Source: Streptomyces sp. ISL-100
GTDB lineage: Bacteria; Actinomycetota; Actinomycetes; Streptomycetales; Streptomycetaceae
Assembly (NCBI RefSeq): GCF_018614615.1
Contig: NZ_JAGGOK010000051.1
Location: forward strand, 44,064-108,063
Length of the DNA: 64,000 nucleotides
Direction: 5' to 3'
Under the pieces are notes generated by a model. That model saw only the letters and a list, made by a program, of their open reading frames with translations. It was not told the DNA's origin and searched no databases. This document shows, one piece after another, positions 8,699 to 17,140 of this stretch (its first letter is position 1; every line of letters begins with the position of its first letter). The translations under genes and the position numbers were made by a program.

Positions 8699-9108
8699 TC
8701 AGCCCAGTGAGGTGATGAGGTCGTTGCGCGCCTGCTCGCAGCTTCGGCAGGCTTCGGCGCAGATGCGGCAGTGTTCATGCATGTCCGCATGGCGGGCGCA
8801 TTCGTCGCCGCAGGCTCTGCTGACGGTGGCGCAGGCGGTCAGGATCGCGCGGGTGATGTTGGCGTCGTAGCCGGTGTGCCGCGAGAGGACCGCGGCGGTG
8901 GGTGCAGATGTCGGCGCAGTCCATGTCGGTACGGACGCACTTGGCCAGTTCGCCCACCATGCCCTCGGACAGGCAGGCGTCCGCACATGCCGTACACGCC
9001 TGCGCGCAGGCAATGCACTCCTCGATGCAGCGGGTCAGCTTGGCCTGGTTGATGTCGCCGAGGCCGGCCGGGTAGGTGGCGAGCATGTCCTTGACGATGC
9101 GGACATGA
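8699..9108 (-). pseudogene. four-helix Cys-rich copper-storage-type protein, two frameshifts
   Basis: The encoded protein is a Csp/DUF326-like four-helix bundle that stores Cu(I) through Cys residues: RCIEECIACAQACTACADAC, then CVRTDMDCADICT, CATVSRACGDECARHADMHE and CRICAEACRSCEQ. The parts lie in different frames. A GGAGG ribosome site precedes an ATG at 9108 (MSAS), but one base is missing near 9095-9098, moving the frame to KDMLATYPAGLG. A second shift near 8893-8903 separates DICT from AAVLSRHTGY. Restoring one base at the first site and correcting the second gives a full-length protein of about 135 residues. It is either a recent pseudogene or two sequencing indels. Confidence 0.8.
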
Positions 9109-9201
9109 AGATGCCTCCGTCTCCACGGGGCCGGCAGACCTGGGCGGCCGCCTGGAAGCCCCGAGTGCATCGCCGGCTAACGCCCCCGGATGCGAACGCG
9201 C

Positions 9202-9228
9202 CCGGCCGCACCTTCACGGTGCGGCCGG
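9202..9228. terminator. hairpin downstream of DUF4396 gene
   Basis: CCGGCCGCACC and its exact inverse GGTGCGGCCGG form an 11-bp stem with a 5-base loop. It lies just past the 3' end of the reverse-strand DUF4396 gene (stop at 9251), so it probably ends that transcript. Confidence 0.65.
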
Positions 9229-9250
9229 TCTCGGTGTCGAGCGGCTGTGG

Positions 9251-9802
9251 TCAGTGGTAGGCGTGGACGACGGCGTGGCCTTTGCCGCGGCCGATCATCC
9301 ACTTGTTGACCGGGGTCGTGATGAAGAAGGCGACGACGAAGCCGCCCAGCAGCGCGGTCCAGAACAGCGCGTCCGACAGGTGGGCGTCCATCGCTCCGGG
9401 CGTCAGGGCGATGATCCCGTTGTCGACGAACTCCATCACCGCGATGGAGACGGTGTCCGCGGCAAGCGCCACCTTGATCGCGGACTTGAAGTCCAGGCCG
9501 GCCCGGCGGACCGCGAACAGGGTGAAGGAGTAGCCGAAGACGAACGCCAGTGCGATCGCCAGGACCATGGTGGGCACGTTGCCCCACAGCAGGGCGGTGC
9601 CGATGACCATGCCGAGGATCTCGCCGATGGCGCAGCCGGTCAGGCAGTGCAGCGTCGCCTTCGCCGCCGTCCCCCAGGACGCGCCCCCGTGCATGTGCGC
9701 ATCGTGTCCGCCGGCCGCCTGGTGCGCGGTGTGGTCGTGAGCGGTGCCGGTGTGGTCGTGAGCGGTGCCGGTGTGGTGTGCGCTGTGGTCCATGACTGTC
9801 AT
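9251..9802 (-). CDS. DUF4396 membrane protein with His-rich N-terminus
   Basis: About 183 residues. The N-terminal segment is a His/Asp/Thr repeat (MDHSAHHTGTAHDH then a second TGTAHDH), probably a metal-binding arm. The C-terminal 130 residues form four membrane helices with the DUF4396 pattern (ATLHCLTGCAIGEILGMVIG, EFVDNGIIALTPGAMD, TPVNKWMIGRGKGHAVVH). Start: ATG at 9802; ATGs at 9808 and 9793 are also possible. A perfect CsoR-type palindrome lies 47-71 bp upstream, so copper-responsive derepression is likely. Family function is unknown; metal association is inferred from the His arm, the operator and the neighbours. Confidence 0.8.
   Translation of the reverse strand: MTVMDHSAHHTGTAHDHTGTAHDHTAHQAAGGHDAHMHGGASWGTAAKATLHCLTGCAIGEILGMVIGTALLWGNVPTMVLAIALAFVFGYSFTLFAVRRAGLDFKSAIKVALAADTVSIAVMEFVDNGIIALTPGAMDAHLSDALFWTALLGGFVVAFFITTPVNKWMIGRGKGHAVVHAYH
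9731..9772. repeat. two tandem 21-bp units in DUF4396 gene
   Basis: GTGGTCGTGAGCGGTGCCGGT occurs twice head to tail. On the coding (reverse) strand it encodes the repeated HTGTAHD block of the His-rich N-terminus. Slippage here would change the number of His motifs without breaking the frame. Confidence 0.75.
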
Positions 9803-9848
9803 CCCCATTCCCGCCCAGTGTGGCCCGGTCCCGTGGCCCACACTACAG

Positions 9849-9873
9849 CAATATACCCCCCAGGGGTATATTG
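9849..9873. promoter_or_regulatory. CsoR-type operator palindrome
   Basis: Arms CAATATACCCC and GGGGTATATTG are perfect 11-bp inverses around a CCA spacer. The core TATACCC...GGGTATA matches the operator recognised by Cu(I)-sensing CsoR repressors of actinobacteria. It is AT-rich against a GC-rich background and sits upstream of the DUF4396 gene, overlapping its expected promoter. No csoR gene is present in the window, so the repressor must be encoded elsewhere. Confidence 0.75.
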
Positions 9874-9950
9874 CTAGGGTTAGCAGGCATGAAAACGACA
9901 GCGGGGTTCGGTGGGCCCGGGCGGCCCGCCGCACCCCGCTGCCGGGTCGG

Positions 9951-10583
9951 TCAGCTCTTGCCGAGCAGGTCCTTCATCTTGGTGATCTCGGCGGTCTGCG
10001 AGGCGATGATGGCGTCCGCCATCTTCTTGGCATCCGGGAAGATCCCGTCGGTCTTCGCCATTCCGGCCATCGAGACCGCTCCTTCGTGATGCTTGATCAT
10101 CATCTCCATGAAGGCGGTGTCGAACGCCTTGCCCGAGGAGTTCTCCAGCTTGTCCATCTCCTCGGCCGTCATCATTCCGCCCGCGCCGTGGGTGGAGTGG
10201 TCCATGGCCCCCTCGGCGGGCACCTGCTCACCCCAGGCGGTCAGCCATCCCGACAGGGTCTTGATCTCCGGGTCCTGCGCCTTCTTGATATCGGCGGCGA
10301 GCTGCTTCACCTCGGCCGACTCGGCGCGGGAGGGGGCGAGGTCGGCCATCTCAACGGCCTGGCGGTGGTGGGGGATCATCCCCTTGGCGAACGCGACGTC
10401 GGCCGCGTTGTGCTGCCCCTGCGCCGTCGGCGCCGAAGCCGAGGCGGTCGGTGACTTGGAGGTGTGGCCGCTGTGCCCTTCAGAGCTCTCGTCGCCGGAC
10501 CCGCAGGCGGCGAGGACCAGCGAGGCCGCGCCGGAGGCCACGACGACGGCACTGCGGCGGAAGAGGGAACGGTTCTTGATCAT
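9951..10583 (-). CDS. DUF305 lipoprotein
   Basis: A 210-residue exported lipoprotein: signal peptide with lipobox LVLAAC (Cys about 27), a Ser/Thr/His linker (GHSGHTSKSP), then two halves of the DUF305 ferritin-like four-helix fold. Signature motifs are FAKGMIPHHRQAVEMA and FMEMMIKHHEGAVSMA, where Met and paired His residues could ligate copper or iron. It lies downstream of a DUF6153 gene on the same strand and next to the CsoR-type site. A role in extracytoplasmic copper handling fits family neighbourhoods but is not proven. Confidence 0.9.
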   Translation of the reverse strand: MIKNRSLFRRSAVVVASGAASLVLAACGSGDESSEGHSGHTSKSPTASASAPTAQGQHNAADVAFAKGMIPHHRQAVEMADLAPSRAESAEVKQLAADIKKAQDPEIKTLSGWLTAWGEQVPAEGAMDHSTHGAGGMMTAEEMDKLENSSGKAFDTAFMEMMIKHHEGAVSMAGMAKTDGIFPDAKKMADAIIASQTAEITKMKDLLGKS

Positions 10584-10705
10584 GATGGTGCGACTCCTTG
10601 ATGCGCAGCCTTGAGCGGGCGCGCGCCGATGCGGAATGAGGATGTGCCGGAGCGCGGCATCCCCGTGCCGGCCAAGCCGGGCCAGGAGGTGCCGGGCGGG
10701 CGGCT

Positions 10706-11113
10706 CTATATCCGCAGGAGTTGCAGCTCAGCGAGGTCGGGCGGCGCCCGACCGACCTCCGGGGCCCCCGCCGCACTACCGGTCAACGCCACAGGCGCGG
10801 GTCCGGTGTCGAGGGCCGCAGGCAGCCCGGGAGGCGCGTAGGGTGCGCTGAGACCGGCCGCCGCGCAGGTGGCGTCCGCGTGATTGACGTGGCCCGAGCC
10901 GCCATCGGTGTGCGAGCAGTCCCCGACTGCCTGATGGGCGGCCTCTTCGTGGGCCATCACTGTGCCGTGGGCATGGGTCGCTGCCGACGCCTTGGGAGCC
11001 AGTCCCGGCCCAAGGCCGTGCATCGCCAGCACCCCGGCCAGCACCGCGAGCACGATGAGCACGAAGCCGCGCCCGGCCGGGCGGCGGCTCGACGGCTGCA
11101 CCGTGCTGCTCAT
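10706..11113 (-). CDS. DUF6153-family exported His-rich protein
   Basis: About 135 residues. A signal/anchor helix (RGFVLIVLAVLAGVLAMHGL) is followed by a His-rich region (SAATHAHGTVMAHEEAAHQA, SHTDGGSGHVNHAD) with two cysteines, and a conserved end LAELQLLRI. It parallels the 8162-8623 gene in layout. ATG at 11113 (MSSTVQPSS) is chosen; the frame is open further up but without signal-like sequence. It precedes the DUF305 gene by about 120 bp on the same strand and may be co-transcribed with it. Likely a surface metal-binding protein of unknown activity. Confidence 0.75.
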   Translation of the reverse strand: MSSTVQPSSRRPAGRGFVLIVLAVLAGVLAMHGLGPGLAPKASAATHAHGTVMAHEEAAHQAVGDCSHTDGGSGHVNHADATCAAAGLSAPYAPPGLPAALDTGPAPVALTGSAAGAPEVGRAPPDLAELQLLRI

Positions 11114-11298
11114 GCGGTCATCGTACGATCCGGTCCCGAGCGCCGCCGTGCCCACCTCCCAGGGACCCGGCAACCGCGTGACCGGCTGACGCGGTTCTCA
11201 GGAACAGATCTTTCCCGGAGCGAGATCAAGAGAGAACCCACGTCTGTGGGGGTCTCCTTCTGCGTCTGGGGCCGCTGGCCGGGCCGGCCGCCGGTCGT

Positions 11299-11715
11299 TC
11301 AGGACTGCTGCTGGTTGATGTTGATCATCCAGACGATGCCGAAGCGGTCCGTACACATGCCGAAGACGTCGCCCCACATCTGCTTCTCCAGCGGGACGGA
11401 AACCGTGCCGTCGCCGGAGAGCTTGTCCCAGTAGCCGCGGAGTTCGTCGGCGTCCTCCCCGCTCACGCTCACGGAAATGTTGTTCCCGGGCTTGTGCTCC
11501 ATCCCCGGAGGGGTGTCGGAGGCCATGAGAGTGAAGCCGCTGTCGGTCTCCAGCATGGCGTGCATGATCTTGTCGGCGGCATCTCCGGCACCCTTCTCGC
11601 CGAAGTCGCCGAACGTGTTCATCCTCAGGCTGCCGCCGAAGACTTCCTTGTAGAACTCCATGGCTTGCCGGGCGTTGCCGTCGAAGCTGATGTACGGGTT
11701 GAGTCGAGAGGCCAC
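11299..11715 (-). CDS. VOC-family (PhnB-like) protein
   Basis: A 138-residue cytoplasmic protein of the vicinal-oxygen-chelate fold (glyoxalase/bleomycin resistance superfamily). It begins LNPYISFDGNARQAMEFYKEVFGG and ends WGDVFGMCTDRFGIVWMIN, the pattern of PhnB-like single-domain proteins that dimerise around an active site. Several are annotated as 3-demethylubiquinone methyltransferase-like without evidence. An AGGAACAC-type ribosome site precedes the ATG. It stands alone between the metal island and the 12-kb region; substrate unknown. Confidence 0.9.
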   Translation of the reverse strand: MASRLNPYISFDGNARQAMEFYKEVFGGSLRMNTFGDFGEKGAGDAADKIMHAMLETDSGFTLMASDTPPGMEHKPGNNISVSVSGEDADELRGYWDKLSGDGTVSVPLEKQMWGDVFGMCTDRFGIVWMININQQQS

Positions 11716-12433
11716 AGGGTGTTCCTTTCGGGGCGGTATGTCAGTTCTGGCAGATTAGGGCCCCGACCCCTCCCCTCGCGCTGACCGGCGCGCGGCGGTC
11801 CGCACTGGTGAAATTCATACATGCCTCGGTGCGCCCCCGGCGCACTTCTGGCGTTCCGAATAGGCTCGCCGTCCGTGGGCGGTGTGCGTCGTAGGTTGAT
11901 GACGGTTCGCCGCCGCTTGCGGCCGCCGTCCATCCCCCCACGCCTCATCCGCTCGCGCGAATCCGGTCCCCGGTAACGGCGCCGGCAACGTCTCGGCTGG
12001 GGGCAGAGGGAGGGGCACCGTACACCTCAGGTGCCGCCGAGCCGGTGATCAATTCGGGCAAGCCTATCTATGAGTGACAACACCACCCATATACCGCGCA
12101 TCCTGCCTAATGCATGCGCTGTTGGATGGAATATGACCAATACAAAGCGGCTGGACACGCCCGCGCGCCGCTCTATCAGTGCCGGAAGTGATGTCAGCAC
12201 CGCCGCCGTGCGGATGGGGCAGTGGGTATTCACGCCGACCCGTGTCCGCTTCGCTCGCGAAGCGAACGCAACCTTGCACGACAATGACCGGTGCGTCGTC
12301 TTGAGGTACTCGTCCTCGATCCTCGAAAGCTTCCTGAAGGAAATGGGAAGCATTGAGGCCGAGTTCGTCACTCTGTCGAGCACCGTGGAAGGCTCCGCCG
12401 GACCTGTCGGTCAGCAGACAGGGCGGCGCGTTC
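11716..12433. other. long region without a convincing gene
   Basis: Between the VOC gene and the DUF2637 gene. A forward frame from 12070 (ATG, MSDNTTHIPRILP...) to 12441 gives 123 residues and overlaps the DUF2637 start, but it has no recognisable domain and weaker GC3 bias than its neighbours. The opposite strand is also open here, so I do not call either. No tRNA, strong hairpin or clear promoter was seen in 11716-12069. Confidence 0.4.
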
Positions 12434-13255
12434 ATGCCTGAGGCGCGCGGCCGCCACAGCCGGCCGCCCTCGCGCCCGGACGCTGCTGAGGTCGCGATGG
12501 ATGCGGTTGACGCCTATCCATACGTCGACATCGGGGACCAGCTTGCATCCCCCCTCGGTGCGCTGGAAGGGCACTGGGACCCGGCGGAGGAACTCGCCCA
12601 TCTGCTGAAAGAGGCCATCGAAACCGACGCGAGCGCCGCCCCCTCGTCCCCTGTCTTCGGTGAATCTCCGGTCACCGAAGATCCCGACGCCCCGCTTGCG
12701 GGCCTGGCGCAGATCACGGCAGAACTGCCGCCCCTGCGTTCCGCGCCCTCTCGCCGTCGCCGCGCCCCCTCGCGCAGACATTTGGCGAGCGGGCTGCAGA
12801 CGGCCAGTTTCTTCCTGGCCGCGCTCGCCGCCGTCGTCGTCTCCATGGTCTGCGTCTTCGGCGGCATGGTCGCTTACGATCCGCTGCGCCACCTCGCCAA
12901 GTACCGCACGTCCGGGGGCGCGGTCAGGTGGTGGCCCTTGCTCGTCTACGGGCCTTGGACGGTCGCCTCCCTGTCCATCCTGCGCGCCGCCCTCCACCGG
13001 CGCCGCGCTGTGCATTCCTGGACCGTCGTGCTGCTCTTCTCCGCCGTCTCCATACTCCTGTGTGTCTCCCAGGCTCCTCGGACCCTCGTCGACGTGGCAG
13101 CGGCCTCGCTGCCCTCATTCGCCGCTCTGGCCTGCTTCCAGCAACTCGTCCGGCAGATCACGCTGACCCGGCCACCCCGCCAAGCGGCCCCCCGCCACCG
13201 GAGTGCGGCGCCGTCGGCACAGAGTTCCGGCAGCCCGAGCCGGACAGTGACGTAG
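12434..13255 (+). CDS. DUF2637 membrane protein
   Basis: A 273-residue protein with an acidic cytoplasmic N-terminal half (residues 1-115), a basic stretch (RSAPSRRRRAPSRR) and four membrane helices (about 118-142, 160-178, 185-203, 210-228) with the DUF2637 pattern (FFLAALAAVVVSMVCVFGGM, YDPLRHLA). DUF2637 proteins are common in Streptomyces and related to the plasmid-spread SpdB proteins; the chromosomal role is unknown. ATG 12434 is used. ATG 12497 (MDAVDAYPYVD), preceded by GAGG, is an equally plausible start. Confidence 0.8.
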   Translation: MPEARGRHSRPPSRPDAAEVAMDAVDAYPYVDIGDQLASPLGALEGHWDPAEELAHLLKEAIETDASAAPSSPVFGESPVTEDPDAPLAGLAQITAELPPLRSAPSRRRRAPSRRHLASGLQTASFFLAALAAVVVSMVCVFGGMVAYDPLRHLAKYRTSGGAVRWWPLLVYGPWTVASLSILRAALHRRRAVHSWTVVLLFSAVSILLCVSQAPRTLVDVAAASLPSFAALACFQQLVRQITLTRPPRQAAPRHRSAAPSAQSSGSPSRTVT

Positions 13256-13464
13256 GCCCCTCCAGGACCAGGGCGAGTGCTCCCCGTACCGCTTCGTTCA
13301 GGGCTCTTGGAGCTCGATACATCGGATCAATGTGCCGGTTTTCTCGGGAAAATGGTGCCCGATGGGTGTCCCGTGGGCTCAAAGGTCTGATAAATATGCC
13401 ACGCGGCCCGAGGCGGACCATGCCGCACCACCCATCCGTAGCTGCCTCGGTGAGGAGCCGTCTG

Positions 13465-14532
13465 ATGACTGGCAGGACAGTGCGGAACAGGACCAGAGCG
13501 GCGCGCGCGGGCGCGCTGGCTGTTTGCGCCTCGCTGGCGCTCGCCGCTTGCGGCAGCACCAAGGACCGAGTGGCAGGCGGCAGTGGGGGCGTAGAGGGAA
13601 GCGGGAAGGTGGGGGTGATCCTGCCCCTGCTGACCTCGCCGTTCTGGCAGTCGTACAACGACTACGTGCCGAAGATGGCCACGTCGCAGGAGGTTGACGC
13701 ACTCAAGACCGTCAACTCCAACAGCGACCCCGCCCAGCAGATCACCGACATCAACAACCAGCTCAACCAGGGCGTCAAGGGTCTCGTCGTCGCGCCGCTC
13801 GACAGCGCCGCGATATCCGCCGGCCTCGACCAGGCCGAGCGCAAGGGCGTACCGGTCGTCGCCGTCGACGTCGCGCCCGAAAAGGGCAAGGCCGCGATGA
13901 TCGTGCGCGCCAACAACATCGCGTACGGCGAGAAGGCATGCCAGTTCCTCGGCGAGGCCGTGAAGAGCGGCAAAGTCGTCCAGATCATGGGTGACCTCGT
14001 CTCGGTCAACGGGCGCGAGCGCTCGGAGGCCTTCCGTACGTGCGTGAAGAAGAACCACCCGAAGGTCAGAGTCCTGGAGATTCCGGCGAAGTGGGAGTCC
14101 GACACCGCCGCGTCCAAGCTCGACACCCTCCTGAATGCCAACCCGGACATCAAGGGCATCTATCTGCAGGCCGGTGGCGTGTACCTCGCCCCGACCCTCC
14201 AGACCCTCAAGAGCAAGAATCTGCTCAAGAAGGCCGGGCAGCCGGGTCATATCGCGATCGTCTCCAACGACGGCATCCCGCAGGAGTTCGACGCGATCCG
14301 CAAGGGCGAGATCGACGCGACCGTCTCCCAGTCGGCCGACACGTACGCGAAGTACGGCATGTACTACATCAAGGCGGCCATGGAGGGTAAGACCTTCAAG
14401 CCCGGCCCGACCGACCACGACTCCGTCATCGTCGAGCACCCCAACGGAATGCTTGAGGACCAGCTGCCCGCGCCGCTGGTCACCAAGGAGAACGTGGACG
14501 ACCCCGAGCTGTGGGGCAACACGGTCAAGTGA
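13465..14532 (+). CDS. sugar ABC transporter substrate-binding lipoprotein
   Basis: A 355-residue periplasmic-binding-type lipoprotein (peripla_BP_4 class) that captures a sugar outside the membrane for the importer encoded next. Signal peptide with lipobox LALAAC (Cys about 29), then the ribose-binding-like fold (GVILPLLTSPFWQSYNDYV; LVVAPLDSAAISAGLDQAE; VVAVDVAP; IAIVSNDGIPQEFDAIRKGE). GAGGAG precedes the ATG at 13465. The stop overlaps the ATPase start (GTGA). First gene of a run of eight tightly packed forward genes whose enzymes degrade L-fucose, so L-fucose or a similar deoxysugar is the likely ligand. Confidence 0.9.
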   Translation: MTGRTVRNRTRAARAGALAVCASLALAACGSTKDRVAGGSGGVEGSGKVGVILPLLTSPFWQSYNDYVPKMATSQEVDALKTVNSNSDPAQQITDINNQLNQGVKGLVVAPLDSAAISAGLDQAERKGVPVVAVDVAPEKGKAAMIVRANNIAYGEKACQFLGEAVKSGKVVQIMGDLVSVNGRERSEAFRTCVKKNHPKVRVLEIPAKWESDTAASKLDTLLNANPDIKGIYLQAGGVYLAPTLQTLKSKNLLKKAGQPGHIAIVSNDGIPQEFDAIRKGEIDATVSQSADTYAKYGMYYIKAAMEGKTFKPGPTDHDSVIVEHPNGMLEDQLPAPLVTKENVDDPELWGNTVK

Positions 14533-16061
14533 CTACAGACACCAGGCCACCGGTTCCGCTCGTCGAGGCCGCCGGCATCACCAAGCGGTACGGTCCGACC
14601 ACCGCGCTCCAGGACGGCCGGCTGACCGTCATGCCCGGTGAGTCCCACGCCCTCGTCGGCCGCAACGGCGCCGGCAAGTCCACCCTCGTCACCATCCTCA
14701 CCGGCCTCCAGGCGCCGGACGCCGGCACCGTCCACTTCGACGGCGGGGCCGCGCCCGCGCTCACCGACCGGGACGCGTGGCGCGCCAAGGTCGCCTGCGT
14801 CTACCAGAAGCCCACCGTCGTACCCGAACTGACGGTCGCCGAGAACCTTTTCATCAACCGGCAGCCCACCCGCCGCGGCGGTTTGATCAGCTGGCGGCGG
14901 CTGCGCGCCGAGGCGGCGAAGCTGCTGGAGACCTGGGACGTACGCGTCGGCCCGGACGCCCGCATCCGCGACCTCAAGGTCGAGGACCGGCAGATGGTCG
15001 AGATCGCCCGCGCCCTGTCGTTCGGCGCGCGCTTCATCATCCTCGACGAGCCGACCGCCCAGCTCGACAACAGGGAGATCGAGCGGCTCTTCGCCCGCAT
15101 GCGGACGCTTCAGGAATCCGGCGTGACGTTTTTGTTCATCTCGCACCACCTTCAGGAGGTGTACGAGGTGTGCCAGGCCGTCACCGTGCTCCGCGACGCC
15201 CGCTGGATCACCACCGCCCCCGTCACCGAACTCCCGCGCGCCGCCCTGGTCGAGGCCATGGCGGGTGAGGCCGTCACGGCGCAGGAGAGCGCGGCGCGGG
15301 CGAACGTCCCCGCCGAAGCGGCGGTGCGCCTGCGGGTCACCGGGCTGAGCTCGACGGCGTACGAGAACGTCGGCCTGACCGTCCGCGAGGGCGAGGTCGT
15401 CGGCCTCGCCGGCAGCAGCGGCAGCGGCAAGGTGGAGCTGGCCGAGACCTTCGCCGGTCTGTACGCCCCGGATTCGGGCAGCGCGGAACTCGACGGGCGG
15501 CGGATGCCGTTCGGCGACGTACCGGCGGCTCTGAAGGCGGGTGTGGGGTGTGTGCCGCGCGATCGGCACGACCAGGGGCTGGTGCCCGGGATGAGCGTCG
15601 GCGACAACGCGACGATGAGCGTACTCGGGCGGCTCGGCCGGTACGGCTTCGTGTCCACCTACCGCAAGCGCGCCGAGGCGCAGCAGCTCATCACCCGCCT
15701 CGACATCCATGCCGAGGGGCCGCAGCAGCCGGTGTCCGACCTGTCGGGCGGCAACGCCCAGAAGGTCGTCATGGCGCGGGCGCTGGCGTCCGATCCGCGG
15801 CTGCTCGTCCTCATCAACCCCACGGCGGGCGTCGACGTGAAGTCCAAGGAGTCGCTGCTCGCGCGGATGGACAGTGCGCGCGAGGACGGTGCGGCGGTGC
15901 TGGTGGTGTCCGACGAGATCGACGACCTGTGCCGCTGCGACCGCGTGCTGGTCCTCTTTCACGGGCGGGTCGTCGCCGACCATCCGGTGGGCTGGCACGA
16001 CCACGAGCTGATCGCATCCATAGAAGGAATCGAAGGAACAGAAGGAGTGGACCGTGGCTGA
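14529..16061 (+). CDS. sugar ABC transporter ATP-binding protein (two domains)
   Basis: A 510-residue duplicated ATPase of the RbsA/MglA type that powers sugar import. First domain: Walker A GRNGAGKST, Walker B FIILDEPTAQLD, switch His (FISHH). Its signature is degenerate (VEDRQMVEIARAL). Second domain: Walker A GSSGSGKVELAE, where the Lys is kept but Ser/Thr is replaced by Val, signature LSGGNAQKV, and a Walker B without the catalytic Glu (LLVLINPTAGVD). Such asymmetry, with one hydrolysis-poor site, is normal for this class. GTG start overlaps the previous stop; the end overlaps the permease start by 8 bp. Confidence 0.92.
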   Translation: MTTDTRPPVPLVEAAGITKRYGPTTALQDGRLTVMPGESHALVGRNGAGKSTLVTILTGLQAPDAGTVHFDGGAAPALTDRDAWRAKVACVYQKPTVVPELTVAENLFINRQPTRRGGLISWRRLRAEAAKLLETWDVRVGPDARIRDLKVEDRQMVEIARALSFGARFIILDEPTAQLDNREIERLFARMRTLQESGVTFLFISHHLQEVYEVCQAVTVLRDARWITTAPVTELPRAALVEAMAGEAVTAQESAARANVPAEAAVRLRVTGLSSTAYENVGLTVREGEVVGLAGSSGSGKVELAETFAGLYAPDSGSAELDGRRMPFGDVPAALKAGVGCVPRDRHDQGLVPGMSVGDNATMSVLGRLGRYGFVSTYRKRAEAQQLITRLDIHAEGPQQPVSDLSGGNAQKVVMARALASDPRLLVLINPTAGVDVKSKESLLARMDSAREDGAAVLVVSDEIDDLCRCDRVLVLFHGRVVADHPVGWHDHELIASIEGIEGTEGVDRG

Positions 16062-17123
16062 CACCACAGCTCCGTCGGCGTCGGACACGACCACCACCAC
16101 GCCGCGGGGCCAGGCCGGTGGCGGGCGGAAGCCCGAGCCCTCCCCGGCCAGGGGAACGCGTGCCGTGCTGATCGGCCGGGCCCGCGAACTCGCCCTCGTA
16201 CCGGCTCTGCTGGTCCTCGTCGTCTTCGGCGCCCTGGTCAACGACACCTTCCTAACCCAGCGCAACCTCATCTCGATCCTCGGCGCTTCCGCCGCGCTCG
16301 CGATGGTGGTGCTCGCCGAGGCGCTGGTGCTCATCACCGGCAAGTTCGATCTGTCGCTGGAGTCGGTGGTCGGCATCGCCCCGGCGGTCGGAGCGCTGCT
16401 GGTGCTGCCCGCCGCTCAGGCGGGGTTCGGCGCAGAACTGCCGGTCTTCGTCTGCGTCATGGCGATTGTGCTGATCGGCGCGGTGATCGGCGTCTTCAAC
16501 GGCCTGCTGGTGGTGAAGCTCAAGCTCAACGCCTTCATCGTCACGCTCGCCATGCTGATCGTGCTGCGCGGCCTGCTCGTCGGCGCGACCGAGGGCAAGA
16601 CTCTCTTCGGGATGCCCGACGCCTTTTACACGCTCGCCACCACCACGTTTCTGACCGTTCCGATGTCGGTGTGGCTGGCGGCGGTCGCCTTCGGTGTCGC
16701 GGGGCTCGTGCTCAAGTACCACCGGGTGGGCAGGGCGCTCTTCGCGATCGGCGGCAATCCGGCCGCCGCGCGGGCCGCCGGTATCCGCGTGGAGCGGGTG
16801 ATGCTCGGGGTGTTCGTCGTCGCGGGCGCGCTTGCCGCCGTCGGCGGCTCATGCAGACGGGTTACGTCGGCGCCATCAACGCCAACCAGGGCCAGAACAT
16901 GATCTTCACCGTGTTCGCTGCCGCCGTCATCGGCGGGATCAGCCTGGACGGCGGCAAGGGCACCATGTTCGGCGCGCTCACCGGCGTGCTGCTGCTCGGC
17001 GTCGTACAGAACCTGCTGACTCTCGCCCAGGTTCCGTCCTTCTGGATCCAGGCCATCTACGGCGGAATCATCCTCGTCGCCCTGATGATCGCGCGCGTCA
17101 CCACCGGCCGGGCCCAGGACTGA
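16054..17123 (+). pseudogene. sugar ABC transporter permease, frameshifted
   Basis: An RbsC-type permease with about ten membrane helices that forms the channel of the importer. The first 265 residues read well (ILGASAALAMVVLAEALVLI, KLNAFIVTLAMLIVLRGLLV, IGGNPAAARAAGI) up to GALAAVGG at about 16848. There the frame ends in nonsense (SCRRVTSAPS), while the next frame continues the family sequence (LMQTGYVGAINANQGQNMIF, VIGGISLDGGKGTMFGALTG) to the stop at 17123. Adding one C in GGCGGC-TCATG restores GGLMQTGY and a 357-residue protein. A single-base deletion, real or a sequencing error, explains this. The rest of the operon is intact, favouring error. Confidence 0.85.
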
Positions 17124-17140
17124 GTAGGTAGGACGGTGCC

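Noticed and set aside
12070..12441. Forward 123-residue frame ending inside the DUF2637 gene
   Set aside because: No recognisable domain, no clear ribosome site, and the opposite strand is equally open; described only as part of the gap.
14364..16376. 670-residue reverse-strand frame opposite the sugar ATPase
   Set aside because: A shadow of high GC3 in the ABC genes; no protein-like motifs, whereas the forward frames match a complete transporter.
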